Shown one piece after another: positions 48,240 through 56,757 of a stretch of DNA of 64,000 nucleotides. How positions within the stretch are numbered: the first letter of the stretch is position 1; every line of letters begins with the position of its first letter. This stretch comes from an uncultured Lachnospiraceae bacterium. Lineage in GTDB: Bacteria > Bacillota > Clostridia > Lachnospirales > Lachnospiraceae. The position numbers and the translations under genes are program-made. The DNA is taken from contig CATLGV010000005.1 of NCBI GenBank assembly GCA_949948735.1, positions 1-64,000 on the forward strand, read 5' to 3'. The notes below the pieces were generated by a model. The model ran no database searches. It was not told the DNA's origin and saw only the letters and a program-made list of their open reading frames with translations.

Positions 48240-49400
48240 ATGAAAAAGAAATTGATTGTGATGGCGCTGATAGGAGCAATGGCGTCCGGCGTAAGCGCCT
48301 GTGGAAGTAAAGGCGGTAATGCGCCTGTGCCGGAAAAGAGTACGCAGGAGGAAACCGCCGGTACGGAGGAGGAGCGCACGCAGGCTGGGGCCACGGGGGC
48401 GGAGGATGCCGGCGGGCAGGCGGCAGAGGACTATGTGCCGATAGAGGATCTGGATATAGACCAATATGTGACGCTTCCGGATTACAAGAACATGACGGTG
48501 CATGTTGCCAGGCCGGAGGTAACGGATGATGTTATCGAGAGCTATATCAACCGCCGGTATATGTTTGCGACGAAAAGGGCGGTTGAACTGGGCGATACCG
48601 TTAATATTGATTATATGGGCAAAAAGGACGGCGTGGCCTTCCCCGGAGGCACGGCCTCCGGGCAATCGCTTGAAATCGGCTCCGGCGGCTTTATAGAGGG
48701 CTTTGAGGAAGGCCTGATCGGTGTGATGCCGGGGGAGACGGTGGATTTGGAGCTTACGTTTCCGGAGGGGTATCGGGAGCCCTCGCTTGCGGGCGCGCCC
48801 GTGGTGTTTACCGTGACGGTCAACGGCATTGCGCTTTCGGAGCAGTATGCGGAGGTGACGGATGAGGAGCTTGCGCAGCTTGGCGTGGCGATGACCAGGG
48901 AGGAGCTGTGGGAGGCCGGAAAGGCGGACGCGGAGTCAGACGCGGAGAAAGCCTTTCAGGCAAATACGGAAAGCGCGATTGTCGAAGAGCTTGCCCGCAC
49001 CAGCACGATTCCTGTCGTCCCCGAGTATCTGATCGAGGAGGAACGGCGCAGCTACAACCAGTATATGGAGTCTATGTGCCAGAGCTACTATAATGTGGAT
49101 TTGGAAACCTTTGTGAGCGTGTATTACGGGATAACAAAGGAGGAATACGACAGCCAGCTCACGCTGATGTGCAGTGATACCGTCCGGGAGTATCTGGCGC
49201 TGGAGGCGGTCCTGCGCGCGGAGGGCCTTTCGGTGACGCAGGAGGAAATGGCGGCTAAGGCGGACGGGGAGGCGGCGTCGCAGGGCTATGCCTCCGGCAC
49301 CGAGCTGATTGAGGAGGTAGGCAGCATGACATATCGCATGTATCTGGTGCGGGCGCTGGTATTGGAGCGGCTGTCCGAAATGGTGACGGTTGAGGAATAA
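48240..49400 (+). CDS. Trigger-factor-like FKBP peptidyl-prolyl isomerase lipoprotein
   Basis: A 386-residue lipoprotein: signal peptide ending GVSAC with Cys21 as lipid anchor, an acidic linker, then FKBP-type features (GDTVNIDYMGKKDGVAFPGG, GFEEGLIGVMPGE, LTFPEGY) at about 105-195, then a C-terminal helical region like the trigger factor chaperone arms. It probably helps fold exported proteins outside the membrane. The NlpC/P60 gene follows 15 bases later. Confidence 0.88.
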   Translation: MKKKLIVMALIGAMASGVSACGSKGGNAPVPEKSTQEETAGTEEERTQAGATGAEDAGGQAAEDYVPIEDLDIDQYVTLPDYKNMTVHVARPEVTDDVIESYINRRYMFATKRAVELGDTVNIDYMGKKDGVAFPGGTASGQSLEIGSGGFIEGFEEGLIGVMPGETVDLELTFPEGYREPSLAGAPVVFTVTVNGIALSEQYAEVTDEELAQLGVAMTREELWEAGKADAESDAEKAFQANTESAIVEELARTSTIPVVPEYLIEEERRSYNQYMESMCQSYYNVDLETFVSVYYGITKEEYDSQLTLMCSDTVREYLALEAVLRAEGLSVTQEEMAAKADGEAASQGYASGTELIEEVGSMTYRMYLVRALVLERLSEMVTVEE

Positions 49401-49415
49401 AAGGGGAAGATGCCT

Positions 49416-50642
49416 ATGAGAAAAGCGTTAAAGCGTCTGGCGGCGGTGCTTTTATGCGCCGCGGTCCTGTTTGCCATTCTGACAGACGGGGCGGCCGGCG
49501 TGCCGGGCAGCGTGCAGGCGACCAAAAAGGACGATTTGAAGAATCAAAACGAGCAGGATCAGGAAAGGCTGGACGAGCTGGGCGAGCAGGTGGACGAGCT
49601 GGAGGGCGAGCAGCAGGGAATTGAAGCTGAAATCGCGGCGCTGAGCGACCAGATTGCGGAGCTGATGGCCAGCATCAGTATCCTGGAGGATGATATTGCA
49701 AAGAAGAAGGAGCAGATTGTACAGGCGCAGGCGGACCTGGAGGAGGCGCAGCGCGTGGAGGACGAGCAGTATGAGGCGATGAAGCTCAGGATTAAGGCGA
49801 TGTACGAAAACGGCGACGTTACCTATCTGGATTCGCTGCTCAGCTCATCATCCATGGAGGAGCTGCTCAACAAGGCGGATTACATTGAGAAGGTGCACGC
49901 GTACGACCAGAAGCTGTTTCAGGATTATCAGGCGGCAAGACAGCGGGTCGCGGATATGAAGGAAGCGCTTGAGATAGAGGAGTCCGAGCTTGAGGCCGCG
50001 CAGGGAGAGCTCGAGGAGGAGGCCGCCGGCGTGGAGCAGGCGCGCGCCGAGCTGGAGCAAATCAGCGAGGATTACGCGGTTCAGATTAACAAGGCAAGAC
50101 AGCAGGCTCAGGTCTATAAGGCGCAGATTAAGCAGCGCAACGCGGAGATCAAGAAGATTGAGGAGGAGGAGCGCAAAGCCGCCGAGGAGGCACGGCGCAA
50201 GGCGGAGGAGGAAGCGCGCAAGAACGGCACGACGCCTGCCGCAAAGCCGTCCGGTACGGCCACGGTAAACAAAGAAGAAATCCTTGCGGCCAACGGCAGT
50301 CCCAAGGGCAAGGAGATTGCCATTTATGCCTGCGGCTTTGTGGGGAATCCCTATGTGCCAGGCGGGACAAGCCTGACCAACGGAGCGGACTGTTCCGGCT
50401 TTACCCAGTCCGTGTTTAAGCAGTACGGCTACAATCTGCCCAGAACCTCTTATTCCCAGCGGAGCGCGGGGACGGAGGTCAGCTATGCGGACGCGCAGCC
50501 GGGCGATTTGATTTGTTATCCGGGGCATGTGGCGATTTATATCGGCAATGGCAAGATTGTCCATGCCAGCTCCGTAAAAACCGGAATCAAAATCAGCAAT
50601 GCCCTGTACAGGGAGATTGTATGCGTAAGGCGAATAGTATAG
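49416..50642 (+). CDS. Secreted NlpC/P60 peptidoglycan hydrolase with coiled coil
   Basis: A 408-residue secreted hydrolase: signal peptide (LAAVLLCAAVLFAIL), long coiled coil (about 35-250) like PcsB/CwlO regulators, Lys/Ala-rich linker, and C-terminal NlpC/P60 domain with Cys in GADCSGFTQS and His in PGHVAIYIGNG. It should cut peptide cross-links during cell separation. The coiled coil may dock to FtsEX, not present here. ATG at 49416 preferred to 49410 for spacing. Confidence 0.92.
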   Translation: MRKALKRLAAVLLCAAVLFAILTDGAAGVPGSVQATKKDDLKNQNEQDQERLDELGEQVDELEGEQQGIEAEIAALSDQIAELMASISILEDDIAKKKEQIVQAQADLEEAQRVEDEQYEAMKLRIKAMYENGDVTYLDSLLSSSSMEELLNKADYIEKVHAYDQKLFQDYQAARQRVADMKEALEIEESELEAAQGELEEEAAGVEQARAELEQISEDYAVQINKARQQAQVYKAQIKQRNAEIKKIEEEERKAAEEARRKAEEEARKNGTTPAAKPSGTATVNKEEILAANGSPKGKEIAIYACGFVGNPYVPGGTSLTNGADCSGFTQSVFKQYGYNLPRTSYSQRSAGTEVSYADAQPGDLICYPGHVAIYIGNGKIVHASSVKTGIKISNALYREIVCVRRIV

Positions 50643-50664
50643 AGCGGAAACGTATTTTAGAAAG

Positions 50665-50713
50665 GGCTGCCGGCGGGCGGGCAAAAACCGAGTGCGCCGG
50701 CAGCCGAATTTTT
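50665..50713 (+). terminator. Strong terminator after NlpC/P60 gene
   Basis: GGCTGCCGGCG pairs perfectly with CGCCGGCAGCC; tail GAATTTTT. It ends five bases before the next promoter. Confidence 0.85.
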
Positions 50714-50717
50714 GCCC

Positions 50718-50776
50718 TTGACATATATAGATTATCGATATATAATGAGCAATAAGATATATCGATAATCTATATA
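50718..50776 (+). promoter_or_regulatory. PadR promoter covered by 20-bp perfect inverted repeat
   Basis: TTGACA (50718) and TATAAT (50741) with 17-base spacing form a near-consensus promoter. The spacer starts a repeat, TATATAGATTATCGATATAT (50724-50743), whose exact inverse lies at 50757-50776, 13 bases on. The arms span the -10 and the start point, the ideal place for a PadR repressor to block its own operon. Confidence 0.85.
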
Positions 50777-50833
50777 ATGATTGACGAGGGTATACACATC
50801 TCAATCAAAGTATAAAGGATGAAGGGAGAATGG

Positions 50834-51166
50834 ATGATGGCAATTGACAAGTCACTGATTTCAGGAAGCACCGCAATGCTGCTGCTGCGCCTGCTCGAGG
50901 AAAAGGATATGTATGGATATGAGATGATAGAAAATCTGGAGAAACGCTCCAAAAACGTATTTACGCTGAAGGCGGGGACGCTTTATCCGCTGCTGCATTC
51001 ACTGGAGGAGAAGGGGTGCCTGACCTCATACGAGCGTGCGGCGAACGGGAAGATGCGCAAATACTACAGCATCACAAAGGAGGGAAAGAAATATCTGAAG
51101 CTGAAAAAGGAAGAGTGGAAGGAATACCAGGCTGCGGTTTCCGACGTGCTCTGTACGGTATGTTAG
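50834..51166 (+). CDS. PadR-family repressor
   Basis: A 110-residue winged-helix protein: LLEEKDMYGYEMIENLE, TLYPLLHSLEEKGCLTSYE, and RKYYSITKEGKKYLK are PadR signatures. It probably binds the large inverted repeat upstream. Members next to HAAS-domain membrane proteins respond to unknown envelope signals. The gene is 12 bases from the HAAS-FtsW gene. Start set by GGGAG. Confidence 0.9.
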   Translation: MMAIDKSLISGSTAMLLLRLLEEKDMYGYEMIENLEKRSKNVFTLKAGTLYPLLHSLEEKGCLTSYERAANGKMRKYYSITKEGKKYLKLKKEEWKEYQAAVSDVLCTVC

Positions 51167-51178
51167 GGGGGAGCAGGC

Positions 51179-52483
51179 ATGGAAGAGTTTATCAGAACAA
51201 TTACGGAACAGATACGATATGTGAAGGCGCGGGAGGGCGTGGCGCGGGAGCTTTCCGACCACATCTCGGATCAGGCGCAGGCTTATGAGGCGGATGGAGA
51301 AGCCCCTGAGAAGGCTTTGGAACGGGCAGTCCGGGAGATGGGCGATCCGGTGGAGATTGGCGTCGCGCTTGACCGTGTCCATCGGCCGCAGGCCGAGTGG
51401 AGGCTGCTGCTGATGACCTTTGTGTTCAGCATTTTGGGGGTGGCTATTCTTTGGGCGACAGGGTACCTTTCGGGGAACACGGTCGGCAGGCAATGCTTTT
51501 ATACGCTGATGGGCCTTTGCGTGATGACGGGTATTTATTTTACGGATTACAGCATTATCGGAAAGTACGGGCTTATGATCTATCTTCTGTGGACGGCTGT
51601 CTTTGTCCTTTACAGCATAGCGGGACCGGAGGTAAACGGAAGGGTGCAGGGACTGTCGATTACGGCATATCTCTATGCGCCGGTCTATGCGGGCGTTTTG
51701 TACCGTCTCCGGGGAAAGGGCTGGACGGCGCTTATAAAGGGGATTGCAATGCTGTTGGTGACGGCGATGATTGTTACGGTATTTTCGTCCAGCATTCCTG
51801 CAGCGATAAATCTTTACTTTACAGGCACTGTCATGCTGGGAATTGCGGTTTGGAGCGGATGGTTTCAGGTCGGCAGGAAACGGGCGATTGCGCTTTTGAC
51901 AGCGGTGCTCGTCACAGGTCCGGCACTCGTGGTTTGCTATTATTTGTATTTCGGGGCGTCCTATCAGGCTATGCGGCTGCGGGCGTTCTTAAACCCTGCG
52001 GCTTACGCGACGCAGGCAGGTTACCTGTACGGGGTTATCCGGGAGGGGCTTGCAAACGCAAGGCTGATCGGGGGGATGTCCGTTGACGGGGCGTTTGCCG
52101 GCAGCTGGAGCGCGCTTTCCGAAGATACGGCGTTTCTTCCCCTGCAGCTTATCGGCAGCTACGGGCTTCTTGCGGGATATGCGCTGATAGCGGCCGCGGT
52201 CCTCTTTCTGGCGCGCTCCGTTCGTATCACCTGCCGTCAGAGGAACCAGCTGGGACGGATGGTGGCAGCGGCATGTGTGCTTGTGTTTCTGGTAAACTGC
52301 TGTGAAGGGCTGCTGCTCAATGCGGGCGCGTATCCGCTTACTTCGGTGGCGATTCCGTTTTTGTCGCGCGGCTGGGCCGCAGCGTGGACCTATGCGGTTC
52401 TGGCGGGGCTTCTTTTAAGCGTATCCAGACATGAGCGGGTCGTTTCGGACGGCATGGCACGTCGAGAGAGCGGCGGCGCCTGA
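51179..52483 (+). CDS. HAAS-domain and FtsW/RodA-like membrane protein fusion
   Basis: A 434-residue protein. Residues 1-70 (IRYVKAREGVARELSDHISDQ, REMGDPVEIGVALDRVH) form a HAAS/permease-prefix domain, the usual partner of PadR regulators. About ten membrane helices follow and end with an FtsW/RodA/SpoVE-like tail (LTSVAIPFLSRG). SEDS proteins polymerise glycan strands; whether this one does is unknown. The catalytic-loop Asp of SEDS enzymes should be sought near residue 300. Likely regulated by the PadR gene upstream. Confidence 0.82.
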   Translation: MEEFIRTITEQIRYVKAREGVARELSDHISDQAQAYEADGEAPEKALERAVREMGDPVEIGVALDRVHRPQAEWRLLLMTFVFSILGVAILWATGYLSGNTVGRQCFYTLMGLCVMTGIYFTDYSIIGKYGLMIYLLWTAVFVLYSIAGPEVNGRVQGLSITAYLYAPVYAGVLYRLRGKGWTALIKGIAMLLVTAMIVTVFSSSIPAAINLYFTGTVMLGIAVWSGWFQVGRKRAIALLTAVLVTGPALVVCYYLYFGASYQAMRLRAFLNPAAYATQAGYLYGVIREGLANARLIGGMSVDGAFAGSWSALSEDTAFLPLQLIGSYGLLAGYALIAAAVLFLARSVRITCRQRNQLGRMVAAACVLVFLVNCCEGLLLNAGAYPLTSVAIPFLSRGWAAAWTYAVLAGLLLSVSRHERVVSDGMARRESGGA

Positions 52484-52634
52484 TTGGTAAAACAGGAGCA
52501 GGCAAATGTGTAACCTTATCGGATCCGTATCGCAAAATTTTCAGATTTTTATTCCATTTTGTGCAGAAGTGGTGTACAATTATTGTGAATGGTATTCGGC
52601 GGTACAGGATAAAATAACGATAAGGATAAGTAAA

Positions 52635-54431
52635 ATGGATAAGGTAAATATTACGGAGTACAAGCCTCAGGCAGGCGCTTATATTGCTTATTACGGGAAG
52701 GCCTCCTTAAAGAGGGATTACTTTTTTGTCGACGGGGACGAGAGCTTTTATCACTTTGTCGGGAATAATTCCTGCTATTCCATGCTGGAGCTGCTGCATC
52801 CGGAGGATGTCGACGCGTTTGTACAGACGGTTGAGAAGCTTTCCGAGGGGCGCCAGTATGCCATTGTGCGGATGAAGAATTCAGAGAACCGGTATTGGCT
52901 GCTTTACATGGAGCTCTGGCTCAACGGCAAGGTGATTGACGGTTACCCGTCCTTCAGCTTTGAATTCTGCAATTTTATGGAAATCAAGAACCGCTACATT
53001 ACCTACGTGGGGCTTGTCAAAAAATACAGGGAGTTTATGAGCCTTGCGTCTTCGATGTTTTTTGAGTATACGCCGGCGACGGATGAGATGAATGTTTACA
53101 GATATGTCAACATTAAGAGCGAGCCGCTGCTGCGGGAGCCGTTGGAGGCGATACGGGTGCGGGTGAACGGCTCTGGACAGTATCCGCCGGGGATACAAAG
53201 CGCGTTTGAGGTTTTATATGACTTTTTGAAAAAGGGCGCGGATCACTTTCACACGGCGGTCGATATCAGCGTATTTTTCCCGGAAAAGCAGGGGCGCTGC
53301 GAGCTCAAGGGGAGCGCGTTCTACAACGACAACGCGCTGGCAATGATTGTGGGCATTATGGATGTCGTAGGGGTGCAGGCGCAGGAGAAGAAATATTATC
53401 TGACGGACAGCGCGATTGATCCTGGGACGGGCGTTTTTAACAAGCGGGCTATCCACGAGTATGCGATTGAAAAGATGCAGGAGGGCAAGCCGCTGTATCT
53501 GGGCATGGTGGATGTGGACGACTTTAAGAAGATAAACGACGGCTATGGGCATATGTTTGGAGACGAGGTGCTTGCAAAGGTTTCGGAAATCATTCGAAGC
53601 GCGGTGGATTCAAGAGGGATGGTCGGAAGATTCGGCGGAGATGAGTTTATGGTCGTGGCGGACGGCGTTTCCGGCGAGGAGGAGCTGCGACGGATTTTCA
53701 AGATTATTTCCAAGCATGTCGGCTGGACGTTTCAGGACATCAGGGACGCGCTTGCCGTTACTCTTTCCTGCGGCATAGCGAAGTACCCCGATGACGCCGC
53801 GGATTTTGAGGAGCTGTTCAGGAAAGCGGATAAGGCGCTTTATATCGCGAAGGAAAAGGGTAAAAACAGATATATTATTTATGACGAGAAAAAACACGGA
53901 AATGTTGTGGACGAGGCGGCAGATGAGCGCAGCATCGGTATCAGGGCAATCGTGAGCGATGAGAAAAAGGCGGTTGAGATGTCGGAGATTGTCGTGGCGC
54001 TGCACCGGACGGGAACGGAGGCGCTCACAGCGGCCATGGAGAAGCTGCGCAGCTACTTTGACATTGACGGGGTCGCCATATACAGCGGCGGGACGCTTTG
54101 CAGAGTGCAGGCCTCCGGTAAGTATATCAATCCGATTGAGACGCTTTCCTGTGCGCAGGATGCCGCTTATCTGAAGCTGTTTGACGCCAACGGCGTCTAT
54201 ATGGAGGGCAGCATAAAGCGGTTGAGCAATATGTGTCCCGAGCTTTACCGGCAGTATGAGCTTCAGGAAACCAAAAAATTTATACAGTGCGCGGCGTTTC
54301 GGGAGGGGAAGCCGGCAGCGCTGGTATCCTTTGATTTTTTCAACAGAACGCCGAAAACAGGCGCCATCGATTTAGGCTTTATCACCATTGTAGGGAGGCT
54401 GATGGCAGAGGTAGCATGCGGGCTTGGTTAA
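52635..54431 (+). CDS. Diguanylate cyclase with N-terminal sensor and C-terminal GAF-like domain
   Basis: A 598-residue cytosolic protein. The first ~250 residues are PAS-like sensory sequence, the middle is a GGDEF domain (MVDVDDFKKINDGYGHMFGD, GRFGGDEFMVV) with all catalytic residues, and the last ~160 residues resemble a GAF or similar sensor. It makes cyclic di-GMP. No EAL domain. Start at 52635 is set by AAGGA; longer in-frame starts extend into AT-rich non-coding sequence. Confidence 0.88.
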   Translation: MDKVNITEYKPQAGAYIAYYGKASLKRDYFFVDGDESFYHFVGNNSCYSMLELLHPEDVDAFVQTVEKLSEGRQYAIVRMKNSENRYWLLYMELWLNGKVIDGYPSFSFEFCNFMEIKNRYITYVGLVKKYREFMSLASSMFFEYTPATDEMNVYRYVNIKSEPLLREPLEAIRVRVNGSGQYPPGIQSAFEVLYDFLKKGADHFHTAVDISVFFPEKQGRCELKGSAFYNDNALAMIVGIMDVVGVQAQEKKYYLTDSAIDPGTGVFNKRAIHEYAIEKMQEGKPLYLGMVDVDDFKKINDGYGHMFGDEVLAKVSEIIRSAVDSRGMVGRFGGDEFMVVADGVSGEEELRRIFKIISKHVGWTFQDIRDALAVTLSCGIAKYPDDAADFEELFRKADKALYIAKEKGKNRYIIYDEKKHGNVVDEAADERSIGIRAIVSDEKKAVEMSEIVVALHRTGTEALTAAMEKLRSYFDIDGVAIYSGGTLCRVQASGKYINPIETLSCAQDAAYLKLFDANGVYMEGSIKRLSNMCPELYRQYELQETKKFIQCAAFREGKPAALVSFDFFNRTPKTGAIDLGFITIVGRLMAEVACGLG

Positions 54432-54450
54432 TGCACGAGCCCGCATTTTC
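54416..54450 (+). terminator. Terminator overlapping the diguanylate cyclase stop
   Basis: ATGCGGGCT pairs with AGCCCGCAT around a 13-base loop holding the stop codon, then TTTTC. It also separates the gene from the convergent spoIIID. Confidence 0.75.
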
Positions 54451-54472
54451 TGCGCTGTGGCCGTCGGCGCGT

Positions 54473-54727
54473 TTACTCCTTGGCATGCAGGTATTTTTCA
54501 CGGGTAGCAAGTCCCCCTCTGATGTGGCGTTCAGATTTATTGACATCTAATACAGCTCTTGCCTGCTTTGCAAGGGTGGGGTTTACCTGCATCAGCCGTG
54601 AGGTGACGTCCTTATGTACGGTTGATTTGCTGATGCCGAAAGCCTTGGCAGTCTGTCTCACAGTGGCGTTGTTATCGATAATATAAATAGCGATAGAGAC
54701 TGCTCTTTCCTCGATATAATCCTTCAT
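54473..54727 (-). CDS. spoIIID: Stage III sporulation regulator SpoIIID
   Basis: An 84-residue DNA-binding protein with the family-wide sequence IEERAVSIAIYIIDNNATVRQ, FGISKSTVHKDV helix-turn-helix, and the C-terminal basic SERHIRGGLATREKY. In Bacillus and Clostridia SpoIIID works in the mother cell to switch from sigma-E to sigma-K genes. It implies an endospore former. AAAGGAGAA precedes the ATG. Confidence 0.96.
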   Translation of the reverse strand: MKDYIEERAVSIAIYIIDNNATVRQTAKAFGISKSTVHKDVTSRLMQVNPTLAKQARAVLDVNKSERHIRGGLATREKYLHAKE

Positions 54728-54784
54728 AATCTTAAAAAGGGTTCTCCTTTTGCAATCATTTGTACATTCTATGAACCGAGGAAA

Positions 54785-56137
54785 TCAATTATGATGGTAT
54801 TTCGGATAAAGATGGCGTCGAAGGCGAATATAGTACAGAATGCCCACAGAATCGGCCAGGGCCCAGCCGATGGGAATGGACCACCAGATACCGGCCGCGC
54901 CCACGGCGGGGATGCCTGCAAGCGTATAGGACAGGGCCACGCGCGTGCCAAGTGAAATAACCGTGAGTACGACGGACACGGCGGGCTTTCCGAGCGCGCG
55001 GTACAGGCCGTAGAACAGAAAGAGGCAGCCGATGCCGCAGTAAAAGGGACCGATGGTATGCAGGCAGCGCACGCCCTCGGCGACAATAGCCGATTCCTCG
55101 GCGCTGATAAAGACAAGCATGAGCGGTCTGGCCAGAAACCAGAGCAGCAGCGAGGCAAGCGTGCAATAGGAGAGGACGGTCGTCACCGCATAGCGGATTC
55201 CGCTGCGAATCCGCTCCTTTTGGCCTGCGCCGGCATTTTGGGCGATAAAGGTGGAGAAGGCGTTCGCGTATTCCTGCGCCGGCATATAGGTGAAGGCGTC
55301 GATTTTCATGGCCGCGGCAAAAGCAGCCATCACGGCGGTGCCAAAGCTGTTCACAAGCCCCTGCACAATCAGAATCCCGAGATTCATCACGGACTGCTGC
55401 AGGCAGGTCAGGACGGAATAATTTGCGATTTCCCGCAGGGTGGATTTTTTCAGACTGAAATGAGAGAATGCTCTGCGGACTGTCCGGCTTGTCAGGAGGA
55501 CGTAAAGCCCGATTCCAAGGCCCGAGAGATACTGCGCAATCAGCGTCGCGGCTGCGGCGCCGGCCGTGCCCCGGCGGAGGACGGCGACAAACAGGATGTC
55601 CAGGACAATATTGGTAACGGTGGCAATTCCCAAAAACAGGAGCGGGACAACGGAGTTGCCGACGGCCTTCAGGTACGCGCCGAAGAAGTTATACAGTGCG
55701 ACGGCTGGTATACCCCAGAAGATCAGGAACAGATAGTCCCGGGTAATCGCGGTGATTTCAGGCGGGATATTCATCCAGGCAATAATTGCGTCGATGCCGC
55801 AAAGCGACAGCGCACAGAGCAGGACGGCGATGGCCGAGGACAGGACAAAGGCGGCGCAGATACCGTCTTGCAGCGCAGCCTCGTCGTGTCTGCCAAAGCA
55901 CAGAGAGAAGACAATCCCGCTGCCCATGCACAGGCCAAGCAGGACGGAGGTGAGAAAGGTCATCAACGCAAAAGCAGACCCCACGGCCGCTAAGGCGCTG
56001 GAGCCCGCATAATGGCCGACAACCCATGTGTCCGCCACATTATAGCCCTGCTGCAGGATATTTCCCAGAATCATGGGCAGGGCGAAAAAAAACATCGTGT
56101 GAAATACCGAGCCCTGTGTTAAATCCTTCTGTGACAT
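54785..56137 (-). CDS. MATE-family efflux transporter
   Basis: A 450-residue membrane protein with twelve helices of the MATE/NorM type; starts KDLTQGSVFHTMFFFALPMILGN and has the conserved LQQGYNVADTWVVG. It exports drugs or metabolites using a sodium or proton gradient. GGGAGG precedes the ATG. It lies 58 bases downstream of no operon partner; spoIIID follows on the same strand after a short gap. Confidence 0.92.
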   Translation of the reverse strand: MSQKDLTQGSVFHTMFFFALPMILGNILQQGYNVADTWVVGHYAGSSALAAVGSAFALMTFLTSVLLGLCMGSGIVFSLCFGRHDEAALQDGICAAFVLSSAIAVLLCALSLCGIDAIIAWMNIPPEITAITRDYLFLIFWGIPAVALYNFFGAYLKAVGNSVVPLLFLGIATVTNIVLDILFVAVLRRGTAGAAAATLIAQYLSGLGIGLYVLLTSRTVRRAFSHFSLKKSTLREIANYSVLTCLQQSVMNLGILIVQGLVNSFGTAVMAAFAAAMKIDAFTYMPAQEYANAFSTFIAQNAGAGQKERIRSGIRYAVTTVLSYCTLASLLLWFLARPLMLVFISAEESAIVAEGVRCLHTIGPFYCGIGCLFLFYGLYRALGKPAVSVVLTVISLGTRVALSYTLAGIPAVGAAGIWWSIPIGWALADSVGILYYIRLRRHLYPKYHHN

Positions 56138-56216
56138 GACTGCCTCCCCGTATGCCTCCTGTGTATTCTGTGATTCATTGTATCACGGGATGCGCGGGGA
56201 GTAAAGCCCTGGGCAG

Positions 56217-56720
56217 TCAGTCAGGACAGCGTTTGAGCCGCTCGGCTCTTTGAAGGTATTCGTCCCGCAGCAGGCGCAGCAGGATAAAGTCATAGTACCG
56301 TCCGTCGTGATAACAGCCCTGCTCCTGCACGCCCTCCAGCTTATACCCGGCCTTTTTGAAAAGCCGGATTGCGGGCTTGTTAAAGTCGATGATTCTCACC
56401 GCAATCCGCTGATAGGCAAGCGTATGGAATATGTAGCGCTCTACGAGCTCCAGCGCCTCGAGAGCATAGCCCTCCCTGCGGTATTTTTCGTCTGCAATGA
56501 CAAGCTGCAGACCGGTGTTGTACCACTGCGGATGGCACCGGACCATGCCGATAGAGCCGATGGGCGCATTGTCATTTTTTTCGATGATGGTATACCACCG
56601 GCCTTCGCCGTCTTCAGCGGGCTCCTGTATGGGAAGCGGATGGAGCACAATTCTTTCCGATTCCAATAAAAAGCATCCGATCACATTTTCCATTAAAACA
56701 CTTTTATTTACGCCTGTCAT
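56217..56720 (-). CDS. GNAT acetyltransferase
   Basis: About 167 residues. EKYRREGYALEALELVERYIF is the acetyl-CoA loop and NKPAIRLFKKAGYKLEG the C-terminal signature of the RimJ/RimL-like group. The annotated inner start lies 13 bases from AAAGG; an ATG 12 bases earlier is possible (MVIKM). Substrate unknown. It sits between an ABC sugar permease and MATE genes. Confidence 0.82.
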   Translation of the reverse strand: MTGVNKSVLMENVIGCFLLESERIVLHPLPIQEPAEDGEGRWYTIIEKNDNAPIGSIGMVRCHPQWYNTGLQLVIADEKYRREGYALEALELVERYIFHTLAYQRIAVRIIDFNKPAIRLFKKAGYKLEGVQEQGCYHDGRYYDFILLRLLRDEYLQRAERLKRCPD

Positions 56721-56757
56721 TTTAATAACCATGCCTTTCTTTACAGCCCGGGGGCGT

